In this document: one piece after another, positions 1-6,933 of the stretch
Layout: the number at the start of each line of letters is the position of its first letter
Numbering within the stretch: position 1 is the first letter of the stretch
NCBI GenBank assembly: GCA_026770595.1
Contig: MU634683.1
Coordinates: 1-10,798 of the forward strand
From: Ochromonadaceae sp. CCMP2298
Lineage: Eukaryota; Sar; Synurophyceae; Ochromonadales; Ochromonadaceae
Direction: 5' to 3'
DNA length: 10,798 nucleotides
Position numbers and translations under genes: made by a program
Notes under the pieces: model-generated
What the model saw: only the letters and a program-made list of their open reading frames with translations
Database searches by the model: none
What the model was told of the DNA's origin: nothing

Positions 1-537
1 CTTGTCGAAACAGCCCCAGACATTACCATCGAGGTCCCGACCACGAGCCAGGGCAGGATTATCTACAGTAGCAGTGTTACCTGCGGTAGCGCCAGGGGCC
101 GCTGTGACCTTGTACAGTCCCGCTGCCTTCGCGTCCAGCAGCACCCAATCGCAAGGCACGAGCACATGCTGCACATCGGCGAAGGTGACGCCCATCTGGC
201 CCACCCCCAGCTTGCCTCCCGCCAGCCCCGCACCCCCCACAATCTCGCACACCAGCTCATGGGTCGTATCCCCGGCCGCCTGCGACATCTTGCTCTTGCC
301 CTTGAGCTTGAGCCAGAGCTGGTCGCAATCTAGCAGCTCCTCGCTCGTGGGCAGCTGCAGCAGTGCGACATCCAGCAGAGGCAGCACGAATACCGCGCTC
401 TCCGCGAGCTCCGCTGACTCGACCACAGTCCACTTGTTGTTGGAGTGGGTCCCCGGCATCCCCGACAGCAACGTCATTGTCGCCAGCAGCTCGCCTGCTG
501 CGACAGGGTATCTGTTGATCACCGAGGAGAGAGACAT
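1..537 (-). CDS. unrecognised protein, 5' part only (runs off the window)
   Basis: On the minus strand an ATG at 537-535 opens a frame that stays open to the first base of the window: 179 codons, beginning MSLSSVINRYPVAAGELLAT. The wobble positions are GC-rich, as in the other genes here, and the frame has no stop, whereas the other two minus frames give only short or unconvincing peptides. The protein is hydrophobic but mixed, with stretches such as VFVLPLLDVALLQLPTSEELL and a glycine-rich EIVGGAGLAGGKLGVGQMG near residues 98-116. I recognise no family, catalytic motif, signal peptide or clear membrane span. It is divergent from the asparaginyl-tRNA synthetase gene and could share a promoter region with it. 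One GT within GCAGGTAAC could be a splice donor, so the coding part near the left edge may end earlier. The 3' part lies outside the window. Confidence 0.5.
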   Translation of the reverse strand, partial: MSLSSVINRYPVAAGELLATMTLLSGMPGTHSNNKWTVVESAELAESAVFVLPLLDVALLQLPTSEELLDCDQLWLKLKGKSKMSQAAGDTTHELVCEIVGGAGLAGGKLGVGQMGVTFADVQHVLVPCDWVLLDAKAAGLYKVTAAPGATAGNTATVDNPALARGRDLDGNVWGCFDK

Positions 538-828
538 TCCAGAAAATTGAACTCGGCAAAACCGTGTACGCACCAACCGCCACAACAGCTGACGATAGGA
601 GGCTTTAGGAGAGCGACTGCTTAGAGCGACTCTCTCAAAAACAGATCGTCGGTAGCGTGGGCTAGCGCGATCGAAAGAATATGAGCACTGCTCCTCGAGC
701 CCAGTGCTTGTTGGACGTGTTGCCGTTGCCTCTGCCTTTGAGTGGCTCAGAGAAGGAGGCGAACCCGCCAACCTCTTTCGAGATCGGGGGCTAATTCCCC
801 GCTACCGTGCACTCCCGGAAACGGGCCA

Positions 829-844
829 ACCCGGCAAGCCGGGT
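829..844. other. perfect short hairpin in the AsnRS 5' region
   Basis: The sequence ACCCGGC-AA-GCCGGGT is a perfect 7-bp inverted repeat with a two-base centre (six pairs and a four-base loop in practice). It is GC-rich and would be stable in RNA. A weaker 5-bp stem, CGGGG/CCCCG, lies just upstream at 785-801. Function is unknown; it could affect scanning if transcribed. Confidence 0.45.
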
Positions 845-888
845 CACCCTCCAGGTTCGGCGGCGGTTACGCGAGCATCGTCGAAAAA

Positions 889-931
889 TAACCCTTTCCA
901 GGCTTTCCGAAGTTGCTTCTGGAAAGGGTTA
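889..931. other. 13-bp perfect inverted repeat upstream of ATG 950
   Basis: Left arm 889-901 (TAACCCTTTCCAG) and right arm 919-931 (CTGGAAAGGGTTA) are exact reverse complements around a 17-base loop. The right arm ends 18 bases before the ATG at 950. In RNA this would be a long stem close to the first in-frame AUG of the synthetase. It could equally be a DNA palindrome for a regulator. It is not part of any coding pattern I recognise. Confidence 0.5.
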
Positions 932-1066
932 AAAATTTGCCAGGAAAAAATGGTGGAGGGGGAGCCCTTCTTGGATGTTGAGCTGTTCCCAGTGCTCTTG
1001 GCGAGCACACACATTCAATCGCACCTCGGGTATTGTATCTCTTCCCAGCCGATTGAGAATTGCGAG

Positions 1067-2881
1067 ATGAAGCTGCTCTCCGTGCAAGACGACTACTGCC
1101 TCTTGAAGGTGAGGCTGGTGCTCTCCCTCACTGGCGACGACGCCACCGTGGAGACCGGCATCGCGCAGGAGGACCTGTCGAAACTCGATGCATCGGCCCA
1201 GTCGATGGTGCTCGAGACTTCCTCCGGCTATGTGACACAGACTATCCCCGTGATGCGCTACCTGGCCCAGGCGCACCCGAAGGCGAAGCTGCAGGGCAGC
1301 GGGGAGGTGGACACAGCGATGATCGACCAGTGGCTGGAGTTCTCCTGGCAAGAGCTAGGTGAGTCCCACTGGAGCAGAGATCGAACTTTTGTTTTATTGA
1401 CTGACTGTTATCATCCTTTCTCCCTCTTTCTCTCCCTGCCTCCCTGCCTCCCTGCCTCTCTGCCTCCCTGCCTCTCTGCCTCCCTGTCTCCCTGCCTCCC
1501 TGCCTCCCTGCCTCCCTGCCTCCCTGCCTCTCTGCCTCTCTGCCTCTCTGCCTCTCTGCCTCTCTGCCTCTCTGCCTCTCTGCCTCTCTGTCTCTCTGTC
1601 TCTCTGTCTCTCTGTTTCTCTGTCTCTCTGTCTCTCTGTCTCTCTGTCTCTCTCCGTGTACACAGAGGTGCCGGTGCAGTTGCTGCTCAGTCTGCAGAGC
1701 GGGGGCAGCGTGGCGGTGGACGTGGAGGAGGCGCCCGTGCTGAAGGCCAAGGCCAAGACCGACGTGTTCAACAACCTGTCCGTGCTGGACGAGCACCTGA
1801 GCACGCGCACCTACATGGTGGGCGAGCGCGTCTCCCTTGCAGACCTGTCTCTGTTCGCTGCCTACCGGGCAGTACTGGAGCTGAAGGCGGCAGATGCGTC
1901 GCTGCTGCCTTCTCTCTTCCGCTGGTTCATGACTGTCGGCAGCCTGCCCGCTGTCAAGGCCGTCGTGGGCACTTCCAGCCCGGTGGGCGCGACGATGGCG
2001 GTGGTGGCGCCGGGAGCTGGCAAGTGGGGCCGCGGCCGCGTGCGCGTGAAGGAGCTGCTGCAGAGAGGCGAGGGTGCCATTGGCGAGCAGGTGGTTCTCA
2101 AGGGATGGATCCGCACCGCGCGCTCTGCGGAGAAGGGCGCGATGCTTTTCGTGGAGCTGACGGACGGGTCCACGGTGCGTGGTGTGCAGCTGGTCTTCAA
2201 CGCAACCAGCTCTGGCATGCAGGCTGTGGCGGATGCGGGTGGCGTGGGAGCCTCGCTCTCCGTGAAGGGGGCCGTGGTCGCCTCCATCGCCAAGGGGCAG
2301 ACCATCGAGGTGCTGATCAGGGAAGCCACCGTGCTGGGGGCGGTGTATGGCGGTGACAACGGAGAGGTGGGCGGCAAGAACTATCCCATGAGCAAGAAGA
2401 TGCACGGACTAGAGTTCCTGAGAGAGAAGGCACACCTGCGCCCGCGCTCCAAGGTCTTCTCCTCCGCACTGCGTGTCAGGCACGCTATGGCCTTCGCCAC
2501 ACACAAGGTAACGCAGCATTAGCAGCAGCCACAGTAGCTTTGCGCCACCCTCGCCTCACCCCGCCCCTTCTCGTTCCTTCCCACCACCGCAGTTTTTCAA
2601 CGAGCGCGGCTTCGTGTACGTGCACACACCACTCATCACCGCGGCTGACTGCGAGGGCGCCGGCGAACAGTTCACTGTTAGCACGCTGCTGCCCGATCAC
2701 GCCAAGGTTAAGGACATCCCCGTGGACAAGCAGGGGAACGTTGACTTCGCCAAGGACTTCTTCGGACGCCGCACCTGCCTCACCGTGTCGGGGCAGCTGA
2801 ACGTGGAGACGCACGCCTGCGCTTTGACAGACGTGTACACCTTCGGGCCCACCTTCCGCGCAGAGAACTCGCACACCTCTA

Positions 2882-2912
<31 letters not shown>

Positions 2913-3687
2913 AGAGATATGCTTTGCGGAGCTGGCGGAGGACATGGCCCTCGCAGAGGACTACGTGCGGTTCTGCGCCAAGTACGCACTGGAGCACTGC
3001 GCGGATGACCTGCACTACTTCGAGCACGAGTTCCCCGCAGGCGAGAAGGGCCTGAAGGAGCGCCTGCTGAACGTGGTCAACAACGACTTCGCGCAGATCA
3101 CCTACACAGAGGCGGTGGCGCTGCTGCAGAGCGAGATCGCGCAGAAGAAGGTTAAGTTCGAGGCGTACCCCAGCTGGGGAGACGACCTCGGGTCCGAGCA
3201 CGAGAGATACATCACAGAGCAGGTAAGCTGCCGCCCCAACCCCGCTGTTTAAATCACCCTTGCTAACGCATACGCCTACTCCTACGCCTCTTTTCCGTCC
3301 CCCCCCTCCCTCCTCCGTCTTTGATCACAGGTGTACAAGAAGCCCACTATCGTGATCAACTACCCCAAGGGCATCAAGGCCTTCTACATGAAGCTCAACG
3401 ACGACAACGAGACAGTAGCCGCCATGGACATACTGGTGCCCAAGATAGGAGAACTTATCGGAGGCTCCCAGAGAGAGGACAACCTGGAGACGTTGGAGAG
3501 GCGCTGCGTGGAGAGTGGCATGACTCCTGCGGACATCTGGTGGTACGCGGACTTGCGCAGGTATGGCACTGTACCCCACGCCGGCTTCGGGCTGGGCTTC
3601 GAGCGCCTAGTAATGTTCGTGACGGGGCTGGAGAACATTAGAGATGTGATCTCCTTCCCAAGGGTGCCCGGCCACGCCGAGTTCTAA
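1067..3687 (+). CDS. asparaginyl-tRNA synthetase with N-terminal GST-like domain (4 exons)
   Basis: Charges tRNA-Asn with asparagine. Exons: 1067-1358, 1666-2507, 2593-3222, 3331-3687. All junctions are GT-AG and keep frame, giving 706 residues. Residues 1-70 resemble a GST thioredoxin-like half ([12 protein letters not shown]). A GST C-terminal half follows, with the typical [15 protein letters not shown] helix motif. Next come an OB-fold anticodon-binding domain ([11 protein letters not shown]) and a class II catalytic core with AsnRS signatures: [20 protein letters not shown], motif 2 [21 protein letters not shown]-like (shown here in part: [14 protein letters not shown]), motif 3 [15 protein letters not shown], and the C-terminus [10 protein letters not shown]. 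The core resembles bacterial and plant AsnRS rather than archaeal types. I chose ATG 1067 because the GST-like fold begins there (MKLLSVQ). ATG 950 has the better context and would give 745 residues. GST-like modules on eukaryotic synthetases usually mediate multisynthetase or EF1 complex binding, so that is the inferred role here. Confidence 0.9.
1434..1653 (+). repeat. 8-bp pyrimidine tandem repeat, 27 units, inside AsnRS intron 1
   Basis: Every unit is one G followed by seven pyrimidines after a CT step. The G falls at exactly 8-base spacing from 1438 to 1646, 27 units without a single indel. Units form blocks: mostly GCCTCCCT up to 1525, then eight GCCTCTCT units (1526-1589), then eight mostly GTCTCTCT units (1590-1653). 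The array fills most of the 307-base intron 1359-1665 (donor GTGAGT, acceptor TACACAG) and runs almost into the 3' splice site, so it doubles as an extended polypyrimidine tract. Because 8 is not a multiple of 3 and the units contain no stop, it creates long spurious reading frames on both strands. Confidence 0.95.
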
Positions 3688-3855
3688 TGTTCTAATGTCC
3701 TAGGGTTCTGAGATTTAATGTTCTGAGTTTCCGCAGCTGAATGTTCGTATGTCGACTGCTGAATTAACTTATCGAGGAGCAAGACAACGTAAAAAGAAAC
3801 AATGACGACAGAATTTTTCCTTCTACGCTTCTTACTGCCCGTGTGCCTGTGCCTG

Positions 3856-4710
3856 TCAGCTGTCGGAGGGGGCGGTCTTCTTTCGCATGATGGCCACCCC
3901 ACCCGCCCTGCTGACCCATGTAGGCGAGGCGGGGCGGTAGGGCTCCTGATCACTGCGCCTGTCTTCCTGTGGACTAGGACTGCAAGGTGGGGGAGTGAGG
4001 GAGTGAGGGAGCGAGGGGAGGAGTGACATGGGATAGGGGTAAGTTAGAGTGTGTTTAAGGGATGACGGGGACTCTTCGGACCTGTGGGCGTCTCGGTCAT
4101 ACTTATCGTGTCCCCAGTTTCCTGAATCCGCTCCCCGCCCCCTGCTCCTGCTCCTGCTCCTGCTCCTGTCCCTGCCCCTGCTTCCACCTCTTCCTCTGCT
4201 CCTACTCCTACTCCTGCTCCTGCTCCTGCTCCTGCTGTTCCTTCTCCTGCTTCCGCCTCTGCTGGGGCTTCTGTTTTTGCCCCCCCTTCTATCACTATCG
4301 CTGGGTGCCAGCTTGGCGTTCCGACCGTAGGATGTGCCAGGCGCCACTGATCTGCCGAAGGCATCGACGGTAGGTGCTGTCCGTCCACCGCTGTCCCTGG
4401 AGTCTTCATTGCGACTCCTGTCACCAGAAGTCCGAGCTCGGTCGCTGTCTCTTGATCGGTCCGGTTCAGAGTTGTACCTGGACCCGCCCCTGTCCGGAAT
4501 GGGAGACCTGCCCCGGTTTCGTGGAGGCCGATCTCTGGACGATTCACGTATACGCTGATCTCTCTCTCCTCTCTGTCGATCCCTGGGCTCCCCTCCTCTC
4601 TGTAGATCCCTGGGGTCCCCTCCTCCTCTCTCCTTCTCCTCTTTCCTCTTCTGCTTGCTCCACTCCATCGCCAGCGCCTCCGCCTCCGTGTAACCACCTC
4701 TTAAGCTCAT
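3856..4710 (-). CDS. arginine/serine-rich (RS-domain) protein
   Basis: The frame from ATG 4710 to TGA 3856 encodes 284 residues if unspliced. It starts MSLRGGYTEAEALAMEWSKQ. A charged basic/acidic stretch covers residues 20-60, an Arg/Asp/Ser region 60-150, and a true RS-dipeptide run about 157-190. A short conserved-looking tail follows (SPTWVSRAGGVAIMRKK near 262-278). RS domains are typical of nuclear pre-mRNA splicing and mRNA-processing factors. No RRM or other folded domain is visible, so I give no gene name. Residues about 220-248 look like translated intron: a CTAAC branch-like site, a pyrimidine tract and a TTGCAG acceptor (exon resumes at 3979). Candidate donors keeping frame lie at 4102 (GTATGA) or 4081 (GTCCGA), giving 243 or 250 residues. 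The gene is convergent with the synthetase. Its first codons lie inside the inverted duplication 4681-4891. Confidence 0.72.
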   Translation of the reverse strand: MSLRGGYTEAEALAMEWSKQKRKEEKERGGGDPRDLQRGGEPRDRQRGERDQRIRESSRDRPPRNRGRSPIPDRGGSRYNSEPDRSRDSDRARTSGDRSRNEDSRDSGGRTAPTVDAFGRSVAPGTSYGRNAKLAPSDSDRRGGKNRSPSRGGSRRRNSRSRSRSRSRSRSRGRGGSRGRDRSRSRSRSRGRGADSGNWGHDKYDRDAHRSEESPSSLKHTLTYPYPMSLLPSLPHSLTPPPCSPSPQEDRRSDQEPYRPASPTWVSRAGGVAIMRKKTAPSDS

Positions 4711-4891
4711 CCTAGACTCTACACGGACACTAATGAGCCCAATGCAGAATGAGAAGTTCGAGAGCTTCGAGAGCCAGCGAGAGAGAGAAAGGTCGTCGGT
4801 TACGAACTTCTCATCATGCATTCCAGGCATTGGGCTCATTAGTGTCCGTGTAGAGTCTAGGATGAGCGCAAGAGGTGGCTGCACGGATGCG
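4681..4891. repeat. large inverted duplication between divergent genes
   Basis: Left arm 4681-4745 and right arm 4827-4891 are reverse complements at 60 of 65 positions. The inner 41 bases (4705-4745 versus 4827-4867) match perfectly. A further 12-bp match (4749-4760 versus 4803-4814) lies inside, displaced by a 9-base length difference between the arms. The remaining loop is 4761-4802. The left arm holds the start codon and first ten codons of the minus-strand RS gene. The right arm holds the corresponding diverged copy on the plus strand, ATG at 4862 followed by SARGGCTDA against SLRGGYTEA. It therefore looks like an inverted copy of the RS gene's 5' end placed upstream of the sulfotransferase. 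No terminal target-site duplication was seen. Confidence 0.93.
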
Positions 4892-4945
4892 ACTCGGCGA
4901 GTCTCGAGTCCTTCCCTCATTTTTGCAGCTCCTCAGCTACGATGA
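4862..4945 (+). other. short ORF in the right arm: decayed copy of the RS-gene start
   Basis: ATG 4862 opens 27 codons beginning MSARGGCTDATRRV and ends at TGA 4943-4945. The first ten residues parallel the RS protein start, MSLRGGYTEA; similarity stops at the end of the inverted duplication. It lies upstream of the sulfotransferase start at 4998 in another frame, so it may act as an upstream ORF in that transcript. There is no sign that it makes a functional protein. Confidence 0.35.
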
Positions 4946-4997
4946 GGAAGCGATAACGTGGGGAAAACTTCTGCTAGCGAAGGGGAAGGGGTCCGCC

Positions 4998-6581
4998 ATG
5001 CAGGGAACGAGAGCCACGTCGAGGCGGGGAGTCAGCTCTATCTACAGCGGTCTAGCGGTGCTTGTATGCATCGTGTTGCTGGTCTCACTGCTTCCGATGA
5101 CCATCTTCCTTACCGGTAGGAGCTACTCGGAACATAAGTCGGAGAGTGTAAATGGAAGCGTGGAGGTGGTTGGAGGTGTTGGGGGTGGGGTGTCTACGAG
5201 TCCACAGTCGAGCAAGCAGCATCAGCCCAACCTAGCTCAGCCTCCTCCCAAGCCGCGGCAACTCCACACTGGCGGCATGCTCTTCATCCACATTCCCAAG
5301 AGCGGCGGGACGTCGTTTACTGCCTTCTTGCGCAGCATCCAATGCGCCATCAGCCGTAAGCAGAACGGAGACTGCTGCGTGAATCCTGGCTCGTGCTATG
5401 TCAAGGGCCAGCGCACCTGCACCTCCATCGTGGGCTGCGTCAGCCACCACCCCAGGAGGTACGCTACGCAGACCCACTCACCACTCCCTTCGCTAGAGAT
5501 CTATGCCTTAACACTATTCCTCTGATTCCTCTTCCCCCCCCTGCACAGAGAGATGATCGGGCAGATACCCACGTCCGTGGTGCTGCTACGGGAGCCCGTG
5601 TCGAGGTAACGCATCCCTCCCTCCTCCTCCGTCCCCTCCGAACCTCAATTCCTCCCCCGCCACTCCCACCCACGCCTCCTCACCGCTGTTCCCACCTCAT
5701 CACTTCCCCCCAGGACTATATCAGGCTGGTTCTACTCTGGGCACAACCCGAACAGCGACGCCTTCCACGTACGGCCAGAGTTCCTGCAGATCCGCAAGGG
5801 GCAAAGGCCGCGAGTCAGCTTCCAGACCTACGTGGCGCTGCCCGAGTACCGCGACGTGCAGACGCGCATGCTGGGTGCGGACTCCTTCCCCTACAGAAAT
5901 GCAACCGTGGACGCGCAGGTGAGAGCCACCATCCACCATCCCAGCACATTAGCATCGCCATTCTACATTCTACTGTCGCCTATCGCCCATCAACTCAGCC
6001 AGCACTGCTCTGATGCAGTGCCGATAGAGCAGTTCGAGTTCCTGGTCCCCCCTCTAGCACCACCCTCTAGCACTGACCTCCACTCCCTCCCCCACATGTG
6101 CAGGTGCTGGTTCTCGCGGAGCAGGCCGTGGACGCGCTCTTCTGCGTGGGCCTGCAGGAGGAGCTGCCCGCATCCGCTCTGCTGCTGGCGCGCCTCGTGA
6201 ACCGCTCCCACCACGCTACCGCCCACCCAGCTCGAGAGGCATTTTCCGCCGCGCTGCCCTCGCTGGATTCCTTGGCTCGGTCTCTGCCGAGAGATCGTTC
6301 GGCGGGGTCGACGGAGGTGGGTGCGGGGTCGGGCGAGCAGCGGCAGCAATTGCGGCTCCAGTACGGGCAGAGCATCGCCTCCCTGAACGCGTTCGACGCG
6401 TCTCTGTACCGCCATGGTGAGTAGCTTGGTGGCGCTGCATATGCCTCTGTTCTTCCTTCCCTCCTAACGATCCACATACCCTGCAGCCGTGGCGAGGTTC
6501 TGCCGCGACATCGCCGAGTTTCCGGAGCTGCGGGAGGCGCTGCAGACCGCGACGTGTAACTATGCGCAAGCGGTTAGCTAA
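4998..6581 (+). CDS. type II membrane carbohydrate sulfotransferase (5 exons)
   Basis: Expected to transfer sulfate from PAPS to a glycan in the Golgi lumen. Exons: 4998-5458, 5549-5605, 5714-5918, 6104-6416, 6487-6581. All introns are GT-AG and in frame, giving 376 residues. A short basic tail (QGTRATSRR) and one hydrophobic span at about 15-39 predict a type II Golgi anchor, followed by a flexible G/S/P-rich stem. The 5'-phosphosulfate-binding motif is FIHIPKSGGTSF (about 96-107). The 3'-phosphate-binding motif is LLREPVSRTISGWFY (166-180), split by the intron at 5606-5713. FCVGLQEEL and the late LNAFDASLYRHAVARF also fit the Sulfotransfer_2-like family (heparan 2-O, uronyl and related enzymes). 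A Cys-rich patch at 126-147 suggests disulfides. The acceptor glycan cannot be read from sequence. ATG 4998 (GCCATGC) is preferred; in-frame ATG 4887 lies in the inverted repeat and would add 37 residues before the anchor. Confidence 0.87.
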
Positions 6582-6933
6582 CTGCACTTTCATATCCCTG
6601 CGATCAACGCCGGGTATTAGAATATGTATATATTGTAAAAGACGTAATTGTGTAGAGGTGGTTTGTAATTGGTAATATTCCAAACGAAGACTTAAAGTTT
6701 ATATCTGCTGGCACTTCCTTCGCTTATCGTGTGGATACCCGTAGAAACGTATTGGCCCCAAAATGGCCCCCGAAATGTTTCCAAAAAAGTCGGGAAAATC
6801 AAATCCGACAGCAACAAGAGTTCGAAGAATATTTCGATTGCAGCTTTTGTGGACAAAGATCTGAGACATTTCCCAGTGCGCGAACCGTCTGCCGGATGAT
6901 CTGGTGACGAGAGAAGTGCACTAATGAGGGGAA
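6582..6933. other. intergenic region between sulfotransferase and GT-MT fusion gene
   Basis: About 350 bases without a gene; more AT-rich than its flanks. The first part is the presumed sulfotransferase 3' UTR with two TGTAA motifs, the poly(A) signal of some green algae, though this is weak evidence alone. The second part should hold the promoter of the fusion gene. No TATA box is clear. A small GTCGG/CCGAC inverted repeat lies near 6790-6810. An out-of-frame ATG at 6924 in weak context precedes the fusion start at 6934 and opens a 130-codon overlapping ORF. Confidence 0.4.

Larger units (their letters stand above)
538..1066. promoter_or_regulatory. divergent intergenic region and 5' leader of the AsnRS gene
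   Basis: This stretch separates the minus-strand start at 537 from the synthetase start chosen at 1067. I see no TATA box or other core element. It holds a direct repeat of AGAGCGACT (610-618 and 623-631), a 37-codon ORF at 681-794 (an upstream ORF if transcription starts before it), and two perfect hairpins listed separately. The synthetase reading frame is open from 656 through 1067. Its only ATG in that span is at 950, in a strong context (AAAAAATGG). Translation from 950 would add 39 residues ahead of the GST-like domain. The boundary between promoter, leader and coding sequence is therefore uncertain. Confidence 0.4.

Noticed and set aside
2-550. Plus-strand Ser/Pro-rich ORF at the left edge
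   Set aside because: It is low-complexity, starts on a non-ATG codon and is opposite the better minus-strand frame; treated as a shadow.
781-870. tRNA-like or other structured RNA, suggested by GGTTCG and nested GC stems
   Set aside because: No cloverleaf can be formed: acceptor and anticodon arms are missing. Kept only as leader hairpins.
1434-1653. CRISPR array
   Set aside because: Units are 8 bp, contiguous and without spacers, within a spliceosomal intron of a eukaryotic gene.
1242-2405. Long minus-strand ORF rich in R-E-A-E-R-Q-R-G repeats, and the plus-strand S-L-P-P-C-L frame over 1434-1653
   Set aside because: Both are produced by the stop-free octamer array inside intron 1 plus frames opposite real AsnRS exons. 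The splice sites and AsnRS homology explain the region.
3682-3697. Tandem TTCTAATG repeat overlapping the AsnRS stop codon
   Set aside because: Only two 8-base copies; most likely a chance or trivial duplication with no visible consequence.
4049-4330. Plus-strand poly-leucine ORF resembling a membrane protein
   Set aside because: It is the antisense of the RS-dipeptide codons of the minus-strand gene and has no independent support.
4681-4891. Inverted repeat as a foldback transposon or MITE
   Set aside because: No target-site duplication was seen, and the left arm contains real RS-gene coding sequence, so an inverted gene-end duplication fits better.
5990-6683. Minus-strand ORFs opposite sulfotransferase exons 4 and 5
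   Set aside because: No recognisable domain; they cross introns of a well-supported plus-strand gene.
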